From an uncultured Methylococcaceae bacterium (GTDB lineage Bacteria > Pseudomonadota > Gammaproteobacteria > Methylococcales > Methylomonadaceae): a stretch of 33,406 bases of DNA. The position numbers were made by a program, and so were the translations under genes. Of this stretch, positions 1 to 10,129 are shown one piece after another; the stretch's first letter is position 1; the number at the start of each line of letters is the position of its first letter. Under the pieces are notes generated by a model. It made no database searches, was not told the origin of the DNA, and saw nothing but the letters and a program-made list of their open reading frames with translations. The stretch covers positions 1 to 33,406 of the forward strand of contig CAJAQT010000097.1 in the NCBI GenBank assembly GCA_903944165.1, in the 5' to 3' direction.

Positions 1-80
1 ACAGATGGATAACATTTTTAGGTCTTAGTCATCAGTCGTGAGCACGTTTTCTTTTTTCAACTATATATTTTTTAATTATT

Positions 81-926
81 ATGACAGCAAGTATCGATAC
101 CGCTCTTATTCAATTATTTCTTGAGGAAGATATTCGCTCAGGAGATATTACTGCGGGTATTATTCCTGAACAGTGTTTGGCTACGGCTGAAGTTATTAAT
201 CGTGAACGCATGGTTATGTGTGGGCAAGCGTGGTTTGATGAGGTGTTTAACTGCGTAGCTTCATCTATAACTATTACCTGGCTGGTTAATGAAGGCGAGA
301 TGATCGAAGCCAATACAGTGCTGTGTCGTGTGCACGGCGCGGCGCGGGCATTATTAAGTGCCGAACGTACCGCACTTAACTTATTACAAACCTTAACTGC
401 CACGGCAACTATTGCTAGAAAATACGCAGATGCAGTGGCTCAGACTGAGTGTAAAGTGCTGGATACGCGAAAAACCTTGCCTGGTCTTCGTTTAGCACAA
501 AAATATGCAGTACGTTGCGGCGGCTGTTATAACCATCGTTTGGGCTTAGATGATGGGGTGTTAATTAAAGAAAATCATATTATGGCAGCAGGCTCTATTA
601 GCCAAGCGATAATCCTTGCACGTTCTTTAACTGCTTTGCCTATAGAAATTGAGGTAGAGAATTTGGCGCAATTTTATGAAGCATTACATGAACAACCTGA
701 ACGAATCATGTTGGATAATTTTACGTTTAATGAATTACAAACAGCCGTGCAATTAAAAAAAGCCCAACCTGAATATGCGCACATTGAATTAGAAGCGTCG
801 GGCAATATTACCTTAGCAAACATTCGCACTATTGCCCTAACTGGGGTTGATTTTATTTCTATTGGTGCGTTAACTAAAAATGTGATGGCCACTGATTTAT
901 CAATGCGCATCACCCTGATTACTTAA
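81..926 (+). CDS. nadC: Nicotinate-nucleotide pyrophosphorylase (carboxylating), quinolinate phosphoribosyltransferase
   Basis: 281 aa ORF with family motifs: N-terminal EDIRSGDITA, DTRKTLPGLRLAQKYAVRCGGCYNHRLGLDDGVLIKENH, IEIEVENLAQ, IMLDNF, EASGNITLANIR, GVDFISIGALTK. Confidence 0.97.
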   Translation: MTASIDTALIQLFLEEDIRSGDITAGIIPEQCLATAEVINRERMVMCGQAWFDEVFNCVASSITITWLVNEGEMIEANTVLCRVHGAARALLSAERTALNLLQTLTATATIARKYADAVAQTECKVLDTRKTLPGLRLAQKYAVRCGGCYNHRLGLDDGVLIKENHIMAAGSISQAIILARSLTALPIEIEVENLAQFYEALHEQPERIMLDNFTFNELQTAVQLKKAQPEYAHIELEASGNITLANIRTIALTGVDFISIGALTKNVMATDLSMRITLIT

Positions 927-2259
927 TAAACCACGCATCGGGTAAGGTGACATAGCGCGTCGTAATTTCGTTGAGCATAGTCTGATAATGCGCTTTGAGT
1001 CGATATTGAAGCTCGGCTGGAATTTTGGTTTTTTGAGTTGCGTGAATACGTTGATGCAACGTATCGGCAAAAAGCTCAGTTGAGGCTAAAGGCAAGTCAA
1101 TGAAGTCATAAATAGCGTGCATGAGTTGTGCTGGATTTGCAACAATGTCATCGTAAAACTTAATCAAGACCTGATTTAATAAGCCGGCTTTTTCTAAATC
1201 TTCTAAGGTGAGTAAATAATCATTACGTAAACTTATATCTGACATTTTTGTACATGCGTTAAATAAATAATCAATATCTTTTCCATAACGCATTAAAAAC
1301 GCATTAATACCACCCTCTTCATTTTTTTTACCTTGTAATAAGCTAGACCATGCGCGTTCAGAAGGTTCACGTAAAATAAAAATAATTTTTAAATTCTCTG
1401 TAATGGATTTCATGTGAGTAAAGCCAGCTTCACCAATTAACGCATATTCAGGGGTAATATCTAAAGCATACTTTCGTTGTTTAGTGGTACGTAATAAATC
1501 AACATACCAGGCATCATTTATTTTTTTAGTTAACAAACCTATTCTTCGTGCTAAAGCTGGGCTTAATCCGTCCGCATCTTCAATAAGTGCTTTTAATAAA
1601 GAGGCATCATCTGCAAGCATTGCTGAAATAAAGGGAGTTAGTTGTTTTAGCTTGTCTTTATCGCCTTGGCATACTTTTAAAAAATGTACGGCGCGCCAAT
1701 TATTAAGATGTGGGCTGTTTTTGTATAAATGGTCAAAATAATGCACTTCTTTTGCAAACATACATTTAGCAAAGCGTTCATCTTTGGTTAAATTCTGAAA
1801 CAACCATGACGTCCCCGCCTTTTGTGCGCCAATGCACACTAACACATTGCTTAGTTTTGGGGATTTATGCACATGTTTTTTTAGCAAGCGTGTATGCACT
1901 AAGTTATCTGTCATGTTTAATGGGCATCCATTAGCATACACATTAATGGGCTGGTTTTCTTGTAAGGCAAGCATGAAGATTCTAGTTAACGCGAAGGGAA
2001 TATCAAAAATAAAACCTACTTCGGCATGAGCAGAGTGTTTAAATTGTGCGTCAACATCAGCACGTTTATGCCACGTGGCGAGTACTGGTTGGACAATATT
2101 ATTAAATACTAGGCTGAGTTCAATAGCAGACGGTTGATCACTTACCACCCAGCCTTTTATTTGACTGGGTGTGATGGCTTCAACAAAACCTATCATTTCC
2201 GCAGTGTGCTCATCAGTTAAACAAGTAGATGATGGCAGTGTGTCAAGGATTTTTTGCAT
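919..2259 (-). CDS. Sulfotransferase family protein with an N-terminal 'GWV/GWA'-type accessory domain
   Basis: 446 aa. PAPS-binding P-loop-like motif CIGAQKAGTSWLFQNL, later FILREPSERAWSSLLQ (3'-phosphate-binding-like) and a C-terminal DFIDLPLAS. N-terminal ~95 aa contains VEAITPSQIKGWVVSDQPSAIELSLVFN...RADVDAQF...EVGFIFDIP, resembling the domain often fused to sulfo-/glycosyltransferases. Confidence 0.85.
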   Translation of the reverse strand: MQKILDTLPSSTCLTDEHTAEMIGFVEAITPSQIKGWVVSDQPSAIELSLVFNNIVQPVLATWHKRADVDAQFKHSAHAEVGFIFDIPFALTRIFMLALQENQPINVYANGCPLNMTDNLVHTRLLKKHVHKSPKLSNVLVCIGAQKAGTSWLFQNLTKDERFAKCMFAKEVHYFDHLYKNSPHLNNWRAVHFLKVCQGDKDKLKQLTPFISAMLADDASLLKALIEDADGLSPALARRIGLLTKKINDAWYVDLLRTTKQRKYALDITPEYALIGEAGFTHMKSITENLKIIFILREPSERAWSSLLQGKKNEEGGINAFLMRYGKDIDYLFNACTKMSDISLRNDYLLTLEDLEKAGLLNQVLIKFYDDIVANPAQLMHAIYDFIDLPLASTELFADTLHQRIHATQKTKIPAELQYRLKAHYQTMLNEITTRYVTLPDAWFIK

Positions 2260-2426
2260 ACTGATTACTTCCTAATGGCTAAAATTAAGGTTAACGCGGT
2301 AGCGCACTTATACGATGTTGGGTGAGAAGAGTGATCAAATTAAAGCGTTTTATGTGTTTACTAGGTTGACCGCAATTGCTCATTGTATAATTGGTTATTC
2401 TTGCTTAATTGGATCAAATAAACAAT

Positions 2427-3167
2427 ATGGTTTCTGAAAAAACGAATTTACGTTCACGAGGTATTTATTTATTACCTAATTTATTTACCTCTGGGGCGTT
2501 ATTTTCTGGCTTTTATGCCATCACCTCAGCGATGAATAATCACTTCGAAACGGCAGTGATTGCAATTTTTGTAGCAATGATTTTAGATGGTCTTGATGGT
2601 CGTGTCGCTAGAATGACCAATACGCAAAGTGAATTTGGTGCTCAATACGATAGCTTATCAGACATGGTGTCGTTTGGTGTTGCGCCTGCTTTAGTTATGT
2701 ATTTATGGGCCTTTGGCGATATGGGACGAGTAGGCTTGTTTGCCGCGTTTGTGCACACCGCTGGGGCAGCCTTACGTTTAGCCCGCTTTAATACCCAATT
2801 AGAAACAGCGGATAAGCGTTATTTTCAAGGCTTACCCAGTCCTGCGGCAGCGGCGATTATTGCAGGATTTATTTGGATCTGCCTTGAACATGGCTATGAA
2901 CTCGAGGTGATTAAGTTCCCCGCTTTAGTGCTGATCTTAAGTACCGGCTTACTGATGGTCAGTAATTTTCGTTATTCTAGTTTTAAGCAAATTGATTTAA
3001 AAGGAAAAGTGCCCTTTATTGCAGCCATTGCCATGATGCTCGCCATTGCTTTTGTTATGGCACAGCCCCAAACTATGTTATTTTTACTATTCTTAGTTTA
3101 TGCCATTTCAGGTCCAGTGATTACGCTTATTCAACGCAAACGAATCTTACAAGAGCGTAAAAATTAA
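2427..3167 (+). CDS. pssA: CDP-diacylglycerol--serine O-phosphatidyltransferase
   Basis: YLLPNLFTSGALFSGFYAI and CDP-alcohol phosphatidyltransferase signature DGLDGRVARMTNTQSEFGAQYDSLSDMVSFG. The ORF extends to 2409 via TTG; ATG at 2427 looks like the start. Followed by leuA, as in other gammaproteobacteria. Confidence 0.95.
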   Translation: MVSEKTNLRSRGIYLLPNLFTSGALFSGFYAITSAMNNHFETAVIAIFVAMILDGLDGRVARMTNTQSEFGAQYDSLSDMVSFGVAPALVMYLWAFGDMGRVGLFAAFVHTAGAALRLARFNTQLETADKRYFQGLPSPAAAAIIAGFIWICLEHGYELEVIKFPALVLILSTGLLMVSNFRYSSFKQIDLKGKVPFIAAIAMMLAIAFVMAQPQTMLFLLFLVYAISGPVITLIQRKRILQERKN

Positions 3168-3437
3168 GCTCGTACAGAGAAAGTTTTTTGTAAGACTATT
3201 CACGGAGTGCCTAACTAAACTTAAAATACTGTCAACTTAGTTTTTAAGGGCAGGGCATTTAAGCAAGTTATGCAAGCCTGTTGTGTATTCACAGCATGTA
3301 CCGATAGGCGCTTATGTCATTAAGTTCTGATTTACACGTTTAATCACGCATGTTTGTCACTGTTTTTACCTGTTCATCCTATTTCCCCCTAAACCAGCAA
3401 CGTAGCTCGTGTTGGTGTTTTGTGCCAGGAGTTTTTT

Positions 3438-4982
3438 ATGAAAGACCATTTAATTATATTTGATACAACCTTGCGTGACGGCGAACAAAGCCCGGGTGCA
3501 TCAATGACACGTGATGAGAAATTACGTATAGCTAAAGCGCTTGAACGCTTAAACGTGGATATTATTGAAGCAGGCTTTCCAGCGGCAAGTCCTGGCGATT
3601 TCGATGCTGTACAAGCGGTAGCGCGAGGCATAAAAGACAGTATCGTATGCGGACTTTCACGCGCCTTAGACAATGATATTGATCGTGCAGGCGCCGCACT
3701 TAAAGATGCGCAACGTGCGCGTATTCATACGTTTATTGCTACTTCGCCCATTCACATGCAGAGAAAATTAAATATGACTCCTGCACAAGTAATTGAGCAT
3801 GCTGTGCGTGCCGTTAAGCGTGCGCGACAATTTACCGATGATGTTGAATTTTCTCCTGAAGATGCCGGCCGTTCAGAAGAAGATTTTTTATGTCGAATAT
3901 TAGAAGCCGTCATTGATGCAGGCGCTACCACATTAAATATTCCAGATACTGTTGGTTACAGTATTCCACAGCAATTTGGTGCCACGATTGCTAATCTTAT
4001 TGAGCGCATTCCTAATTCAGATAAAGCAATTTTTTCAGTGCATTGCCACAATGATTTAGGGTTGGCTGTAGCTAATTCCTTAGCAGCGGTAATGAATGGT
4101 GCGCGTCAAATCGAATGTACAATTAATGGCTTAGGTGAGCGAGCAGGCAATGCTTCGTTAGAAGAGGTGGTGATGGCAGTAAAAACCCGTCAAGATGTTT
4201 TTACTTGTCAAACGCGCATTGATACTCGGGAAATATTAACGTGTTCAAAATTAGTTTCAACCATCACAGGGTTTCCGGTACAGCCAAATAAAGCAATTGT
4301 TGGAGCAAATGCCTTTGCTCATGAAGCAGGCATTCACCAAGATGGTATTTTAAAAAGTCGAGAAACCTATGAAATCATGCGCGCTGAAGATGTAGGTTGG
4401 ACAGCAAATCGCATGGTATTGGGTAAGCATTCAGGTAGAAATGCTTTTAAAAATAGAATGGTAGAGTTGGGTTTTGAGTTTAATTCAGAAGAAGAGATTA
4501 ATAAAACCTTTATGCGTTTTAAGCAATTAGCTGATAAAAAGCATGAGATTTTTGATGAAGATTTACAAGCATTGATTTCAGAAACGACCGTTGCTTCTGA
4601 AGATGAACAGATTAAATTAATAGCCTTAAAAGTGTGTTCAGAAACAGGTGAAATTCCTACCGCAACAGTCACCTTACGTTTTGCCAATAAAGAGCTCACT
4701 GGGTGCTCAGAGGGGGGAGGAGTGGTCGACGCTTCCTTAAAAGCAATTGAAAAGATTGTGCAATCGAATGCCGTCATGGCGCTTTATTCTGTTAATAACA
4801 TTACTAATGGTACTGATGCGCAAGGCGAAGTGTCGGTACGTTTGGAAAAAGACGGGCGCATCGTCACGGGTTTAGGTGCAGATACTGATATCGTGATTGC
4901 TTCCGCTAAAGCATATATTAATGCGATAAATAAATTGCAAATACCCGATCAGCGTCGTCATCCACAACAAGCGACTGTTTAA
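3438..4982 (+). CDS. leuA: 2-isopropylmalate synthase
   Basis: [72 protein letters not shown]-terminal LeuA regulatory domain. AGGAG RBS precedes ATG at 3438 (ORF track starts at 3420 with TTG). Confidence 0.97.
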   Translation: MKDHLIIFDTTLRDGEQSPGASMTRDEKLRIAKALERLNVDIIEAGFPAASPGDFDAVQAVARGIKDSIVCGLSRALDNDIDRAGAALKDAQRARIHTFIATSPIHMQRKLNMTPAQVIEHAVRAVKRARQFTDDVEFSPEDAGRSEEDFLCRILEAVIDAGATTLNIPDTVGYSIPQQFGATIANLIERIPNSDKAIFSVHCHNDLGLAVANSLAAVMNGARQIECTINGLGERAGNASLEEVVMAVKTRQDVFTCQTRIDTREILTCSKLVSTITGFPVQPNKAIVGANAFAHEAGIHQDGILKSRETYEIMRAEDVGWTANRMVLGKHSGRNAFKNRMVELGFEFNSEEEINKTFMRFKQLADKKHEIFDEDLQALISETTVASEDEQIKLIALKVCSETGEIPTATVTLRFANKELTGCSEGGGVVDASLKAIEKIVQSNAVMALYSVNNITNGTDAQGEVSVRLEKDGRIVTGLGADTDIVIASAKAYINAINKLQIPDQRRHPQQATV

Positions 4983-5024
4983 GATTTCAATGCTTGTCAT
5001 TATAGTCAAACGCTTATTTAATTT

Positions 5025-5052
5025 GGGTGGCGTATTGTCTACATTGCTACCC
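5025..5052 (+). terminator. Possible intrinsic terminator after leuA
   Basis: GGGTGGC/GCTACCC stem (one G-T wobble) with a 14-nt loop, followed after a few nt by ATTATTTTT. Confidence 0.35.
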
Positions 5053-5142
5053 ACTATTATTTTTGGTGTTGTTTAGCTGTAATGATTATTAAATTATTTC
5101 CTGCCAGAATAACTGACATTTCTTTTACTCCATCGAGAAGTT

Positions 5143-6075
5143 ATGAAAATCGCTATCCTATCGCGTAATGCTAAATTATATTCAACAACTCGCTTGGTTG
5201 AGGCGGCTGAAAGTCGTGGTCACGAAGTTCGTGTGTTAGATGTGCTGCGCTGCTACATGAATATCACCTCACATAATCCATCCATTCATTATCGAGGTGA
5301 AGATTTAACTGACTTTGATGCTGTTATTCCGCGTATTGGTGCTTCAGTCACTTTTTATGGCACGGCGGTTTTAAGACAGTTTGAAATGATGAATGTCATG
5401 CCCCTTAATGAATCGGTAGCAATATCGCGGTCACGTGACAAATTGCGCTCTACTCAATTATTGGCTAGAAAAGGTATCGGCTTGCCAGTAACTGGTTTTG
5501 CCAATAATCCTGATGATATTGCCGATTTAATCAATCAAGTGGGCGGCGCGCCTTTAGTGATTAAATTGTTGGAAGGAACACAAGGCATTGGGGTGGTGTT
5601 GGCGGAAACCTATAATGCTGCAGAAAGTGTCATTCAAGCCTTTATGGGCTTAAAAGCCAACATCATGGTACAAGAGTTTATTAAAGAAGCGGGCGGTAGT
5701 GATATTCGTTGTTTTGTGGTCGGAGATAAAGTGGTCGCGGCAATGAAAAGACAAGGAGCCGAAGGTGAATTTAGATCTAATTTGCATCGAGGTGGCTCAG
5801 CGTCGATTGTACGCTTAACACCAGAAGAACGATCAACCGCAGTAAGGGCAGCAAAAATTATGGGTTTAAATGTCTGTGGTGTAGATATGTTACGCTCCAA
5901 TCATGGTCCCGTTATTATGGAAGTTAATTCATCGCCAGGATTACGCGGCATAGAGGCCGCAAGTGAAAAAAATATTGCTGATTTAATTATTCAATTCATT
6001 GAAAAACGCTTTGAAACTTTAGAAACTGCTAAAGATAAAGCGCACTCTAAAACACGGACACGTGGAAAAGGCTAA
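5143..6075 (+). CDS. rimK: Ribosomal protein S6--L-glutamate ligase (ATP-grasp)
   Basis: [87 protein letters not shown]. Short basic C-terminal extension [14 protein letters not shown]. Confidence 0.93.
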   Translation: MKIAILSRNAKLYSTTRLVEAAESRGHEVRVLDVLRCYMNITSHNPSIHYRGEDLTDFDAVIPRIGASVTFYGTAVLRQFEMMNVMPLNESVAISRSRDKLRSTQLLARKGIGLPVTGFANNPDDIADLINQVGGAPLVIKLLEGTQGIGVVLAETYNAAESVIQAFMGLKANIMVQEFIKEAGGSDIRCFVVGDKVVAAMKRQGAEGEFRSNLHRGGSASIVRLTPEERSTAVRAAKIMGLNVCGVDMLRSNHGPVIMEVNSSPGLRGIEAASEKNIADLIIQFIEKRFETLETAKDKAHSKTRTRGKG

Positions 6076-6085
6076 GGTAAGCAAC

Positions 6086-7411
6086 TTAGTTTGCAGTGAC
6101 TGGGGAGGTTGTATTTGCAACAAGTGGAATAATAAGTGTAAAAGTAGTGCCACTATTACGTTTACTGCTGACTTCAATAGTGCCATTTAATAACTGATGC
6201 ACATTGCTGTACACAATATGTAAACCTAAGCCACTGCCGCCTTTACCTAAGCGAGTGGTGAAAAAAGGATCAAAAATTTTAGCTAAATTTTGTTCATCAA
6301 TGCCAATACCGTTATCAGATAAGGTAATTAACACAGAATGATCTTCAATCGGTTTAGCCGTAAGCTGAATAGTCCCGTCTGGATTATCTTCAAAGCCATG
6401 AATAAGCGCATTTAAAGTTAAATTAGTAATAACTTGCCCTAATGGACCTGGATAACTATTAAGGTTAATCGTGTCGGGAATATCAATGGCTATCTTACAG
6501 TGGCTATGTTTAAACTGTGGTTGTAACGTTAACAGTAGCTCTTGAATATATGTTTTCAAGTTAAATTGTCGTCGATTTTCGCTAGTTTGATCAACGGCGA
6601 CTTGTTTAAAGTGAATGATTAGCTCATTAGCACGGGATAAGTTTCTATAAATCAAATCCGTTGCCTGTTCGGTTTGCTCGAGATAATTTGCCAGTACAGA
6701 GCGCCTAAGTTGACCGCTATTTACTTCTTTTAAAAATTCTTTTGTAGCATCGGAAAGCGAGGTTGCCACCGTAAAGCTATTGCCTAGTGGGGTGTTGAGT
6801 TCGTGGGCAATGCCGGCCACCAATGACCCTAGCGAGGCTAATTTTTCACTGCGCACTAAACTTGCTTGAGTGTTTTTTAAGGCGATTAAGGTTTCATTTA
6901 ATTGGCGATTAGCTTCACCTATTTCACTGCGGCGTTGTTCTTCAACTTGCTGCTCTAATTCACTATTAAGCTGCCTGTTTTCTTCTTCGATTAATTTTTT
7001 AAGGGAAATATCGCGCTGACTAAAGTGTAAAAAAATGTGCCCATCGACAATGAATTTTATTAAATGTACTTCAGAATCCCATAAACTACCATTTGGTCGT
7101 TGATGCCGCCATTCAAAGATAACCATACTTTCTGCCAGCGCTTGGCGCATAAAGTGAGGAAAGCTCTCGGCAGATAAGCGGCCATCGTATTGCTGTTCAG
7201 GTGACAATTCCACAAAGGTTTTTGATAAAAAGGTTTCCCGATCAGTAAAGCCATGTGCTTGAAGTGTTGCTACATTACATTCAATAAAAGAGCCTGAATA
7301 AGCATCCAGCACACCTAAGGAAATATGCGATTGCGTATATAAGGCATTGGTAAAGGCTTCACTTTTGCTTAAAGCTGAAACAGCTAATGTGTCTGTAGTT
7401 GCTAAAGTCAT
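6086..7411 (-). CDS. Soluble PAS-domain sensor histidine kinase
   Basis: PAS-like N-terminus, coiled coil, H-box SLVAGIAHELNTPLGN, N-box NLTLNALIHG, G1 SDNGIGID, F/G2 boxes IFDPFFTTRLGKGGSGLGLHIVY. No transmembrane segment evident. Confidence 0.9.
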   Translation of the reverse strand: MTLATTDTLAVSALSKSEAFTNALYTQSHISLGVLDAYSGSFIECNVATLQAHGFTDRETFLSKTFVELSPEQQYDGRLSAESFPHFMRQALAESMVIFEWRHQRPNGSLWDSEVHLIKFIVDGHIFLHFSQRDISLKKLIEEENRQLNSELEQQVEEQRRSEIGEANRQLNETLIALKNTQASLVRSEKLASLGSLVAGIAHELNTPLGNSFTVATSLSDATKEFLKEVNSGQLRRSVLANYLEQTEQATDLIYRNLSRANELIIHFKQVAVDQTSENRRQFNLKTYIQELLLTLQPQFKHSHCKIAIDIPDTINLNSYPGPLGQVITNLTLNALIHGFEDNPDGTIQLTAKPIEDHSVLITLSDNGIGIDEQNLAKIFDPFFTTRLGKGGSGLGLHIVYSNVHQLLNGTIEVSSKRNSGTTFTLIIPLVANTTSPVTAN

Positions 7412-7471
7412 TGTTTATTTAGGCAATTGAAATAATACGTAGACGATCTTAACCGTGCAGTGAGTGAGTTG

Positions 7472-9712
7472 TTAAGATGGATGACTGTGTACCCATGTTT
7501 GTAGCCAACTTTTTAAATCAGTTGCAGTCATAGGTTTGGCGTACAAGTAACCTTGCGCCTCCTGACAACCCAAGGATAATAATCGATTTGCTTGAAATTC
7601 ATTTTCAACACCTTCGGCAATAACCCTAATATCCAAACTTTTGCTTAAGCGTATAACAAGATCAGCAATTCTAGCTTCATCGTTGTCGTTAGAAATGGTC
7701 ATGATAAAAGAGCGATCAATTTTAACGCGGTCTACGGGCAGACCTTCTAAATAAGACAAACACGAAAAGCCAGTGCCAAAGTCATCAATGGCAATGCTTA
7801 TCCCTAATGCTCTGATTTCTCGTAAGGTATGTTCAACCAAGGATTGATCCATCATTGCCACAGATTCGGTGATTTCCAACTCTATTAAGCGAGGATTAAC
7901 GGCGCTTTCTTCTAAGCATTGTCTGACACTAGCGAGAAAGTTAGGCATACGAAATTGCACTACCGATACATTTATTGATACGGTAATATCTTCCCAACCC
8001 TCAGCTTCGAGTTGTTGAGCAAGCTTAATAGATTCGCGCAAAATCCATAAACCCATGGGCACGATTAAGCCTGATTTTTCGGCGAGTGGAATAAATCGAT
8101 CAGGTGAAATAAATTCACCTTCTTTAGTACGCCAGCGCATTAAGGCTTCACAGCCAATTACACGTTTCGTGTACATATTAATTTGTGGTTGAAATAAGGG
8201 AAATAAGAGACCCTGTTCAAAATCAATCAATAATTTGTGTAGTAAATGAGTTCGTTCTTTGGCTTTAAAACCAATATCATTGGTATAGTACGCGTCGCTG
8301 TTAAGGCCAGATTCTTTAGCTAATTTACGTGCAATACTGGCATTTTTTAACACCGACTGACCATCTGGATTAGAATCACGTAAATTCACGATGCCAGTAC
8401 TGATAGGCACAACGTGATTCATATCTTCAATACGGAAGTTTTTTTCGAAACAAGGGCGAATTAAATGCGTTTGTAAATCGATAGTTTTACCTAACATACC
8501 AAAGGCATCGCCAGAAATTCTTGCAATCAGACACTGTTTACCAAAATTATCATGTAAGCGATAGGCTAAAGCCTCGAGTAAACGATCGCCGTAGTTATAT
8601 CCAAAGGCATTGTTAATCTCTGCAAATTGATCAATATCAATTTGCATCACGCAGTATTCATCAGCTTCGCCAGATTTAAAGCAGTCATTAATTGCTTCAA
8701 TAAAGGCTGTTCGATTAGGTAAGTTAACAAGCCGATCAAAGTATGCAAAGTCTTTTAAGCGCGCAATAAGATGAATGTTTTCGGCGCACACCGAGACATT
8801 GCTACAAAAAACTTTAAGCAACTCTTGGTTTAAATGATTTGGGGATTTATTGGATTTAACAAATACAGCAAAATGTTTGTTGTCACGTATGGGAAAATAT
8901 AACACCAGATATTCTTTAGCGAAGAGATGTTCGTGATGGGTTAAACAATGCGCTAAGCCATCTCGAATAATACTGTCATCAATTTCATTTAAACGGCGTT
9001 GAATAAGACTTTGAAAACGTCCAGCTGCAGCGATGATTACATAATCAGGAGCGGCTGAGGATTCATTTAATGTTGATTGCGCACATAATAAGCCTTCAGG
9101 ATTAACACCTAAAATTGCCGCTAATTGGCGAATAACACCGCTGGCAAAATGCTGTAAACCAGTTTCTGCGATTAATTCCCTTGAGCCATGAACGATTTGC
9201 TCTAAGCCCACACGGCTGGATTCCATGCGGTTCAGTTGATCGTAACTACGAATAGCAGATAACACAGTGATAAATAATTTATTACGTGTTAATTCGGTTT
9301 TAGTTTTGTAATCGTTGATGTCGTAATCACGCACTGCATCAAGTTCTGGCGCGTAGCCTGGCTGTCCTGTACGTAAAATGATTCGGGGAAATTTAAGATT
9401 TAATTGATTGCGAATAATGCCCACTAATTGCAAACCAGAATCTTCTGCCTCCATGACAACATCAAGTAAAATAACAGCTATATCAGAGTGTTCGGATAGT
9501 AATTTAAGACAATCAGCGGTTGAGTAGGCATTAAGAAAGAGAGGTACTTTGCCAATGAGATCGGTGTTTTGCAATGCATGTTTAGTGGCAAGATGCACAT
9601 CTTGATCATCATCAACAATGAGGATTTTCCAAAAATCTAGTTGTTCAGGGCAGTCATCATCGATAAGTGGTAATTCATCGGAAAAAACAAATTCATCATT
9701 AGCTAAAGTCAT
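7472..9712 (-). CDS. Response regulator: REC-DUF3369-GGDEF(degenerate)-EAL, predicted c-di-GMP phosphodiesterase
   Basis: REC: KILIVDDDQDVH...VILLDVVME. DUF3369-like middle region. GGDEF site reads ARISGDAFGML (SGDAF, degenerate). EAL motifs intact: CEALMRWR, ELEITESVAMMD, IDDFGTGFSCLSYL, VIAEGVENEFQ. Confidence 0.9.
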   Translation of the reverse strand: MTLANDEFVFSDELPLIDDDCPEQLDFWKILIVDDDQDVHLATKHALQNTDLIGKVPLFLNAYSTADCLKLLSEHSDIAVILLDVVMEAEDSGLQLVGIIRNQLNLKFPRIILRTGQPGYAPELDAVRDYDINDYKTKTELTRNKLFITVLSAIRSYDQLNRMESSRVGLEQIVHGSRELIAETGLQHFASGVIRQLAAILGVNPEGLLCAQSTLNESSAAPDYVIIAAAGRFQSLIQRRLNEIDDSIIRDGLAHCLTHHEHLFAKEYLVLYFPIRDNKHFAVFVKSNKSPNHLNQELLKVFCSNVSVCAENIHLIARLKDFAYFDRLVNLPNRTAFIEAINDCFKSGEADEYCVMQIDIDQFAEINNAFGYNYGDRLLEALAYRLHDNFGKQCLIARISGDAFGMLGKTIDLQTHLIRPCFEKNFRIEDMNHVVPISTGIVNLRDSNPDGQSVLKNASIARKLAKESGLNSDAYYTNDIGFKAKERTHLLHKLLIDFEQGLLFPLFQPQINMYTKRVIGCEALMRWRTKEGEFISPDRFIPLAEKSGLIVPMGLWILRESIKLAQQLEAEGWEDITVSINVSVVQFRMPNFLASVRQCLEESAVNPRLIELEITESVAMMDQSLVEHTLREIRALGISIAIDDFGTGFSCLSYLEGLPVDRVKIDRSFIMTISNDNDEARIADLVIRLSKSLDIRVIAEGVENEFQANRLLSLGCQEAQGYLYAKPMTATDLKSWLQTWVHSHPS

Positions 9713-9792
9713 TCTTTGATACTCGTAAGATTAATAAAGTAAGCGTTTAAAAAATACTATTAAAGGATTAAATTATTTTAGGTTTTGTTGCA

Positions 9793-9808
9793 ACAGTAAA
9801 AATACTGT
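9793..9808. promoter_or_regulatory. Palindromic motif ACAGTA-AAAA-TACTGT, candidate regulator site
   Basis: Perfect 6-bp arms; its 14-bp core CAGTAAAAATACTG recurs at 10046-10059 in the same divergent intergenic region. Confidence 0.45.
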
Positions 9809-9858
9809 GTCTAGCACTTTACAGACTAATAAAGCTTAAATATAAAAAATACACTCTG

Positions 9859-9879
9859 AGTATTTTATTTTTTAATACT
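9859..9879. promoter_or_regulatory. AGTATT-N9-AATACT inverted repeat with the same half-site
   Basis: Read directly: AGTATT TTATTTTTT AATACT, between the two CAGTAAAAATACTG copies. Confidence 0.3.
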
Positions 9880-10045
9880 GCAATCTAGTGATTAATTATA
9901 GCTTAAGGATTGATATTTGCTTTAATTCGTTTGATTTTACAAAAATCGTTGATACTGTCTTGCCACCCAAAAAACAATGCTGTCGGCGCGCTAGTTGATA
10001 GCCGTACTGTTCAGCATGATGACGATACGCTGAATAATTTATTCT

Positions 10046-10059
10046 CAGTAAAAATACTG
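10046..10059. promoter_or_regulatory. Palindromic motif CAGTA-AAAA-TACTG, second copy
   Basis: Identical 14-mer to the core at 9794-9807; about 70 bp upstream of the STAS gene start. Confidence 0.45.
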
Positions 10060-10129
10060 GGCGTTAGCTTGACAGGCGGATAAGTTCAGGGAAATTACCA
10101 TTAACTACGCGAGGATTTAGGGAAATAAC

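Noticed and set aside
110-403. Antisense ORFs from the track (e.g. 110-403, 674-913, 1484-1741, 1832-2029, 3389-3673, 4367-4777, 5634-5900, 18320-18523, 26202-26549, 29849-30220, 32258-32491)
   Set aside because: They lie opposite well-supported conserved genes and show no protein-family features; coincidental open frames.
3168-3437. leu leader peptide/attenuator before leuA
   Set aside because: A short ORF MSLSSDLHV* and a weak CCAGCA/TGTTGG hairpin exist, but there is no run of Leu codons and no convincing terminator.
7060-7254. 64-aa minus-strand ORF inside the histidine kinase gene
   Set aside because: Alternative frame within the PAS region of the kinase; no independent evidence.
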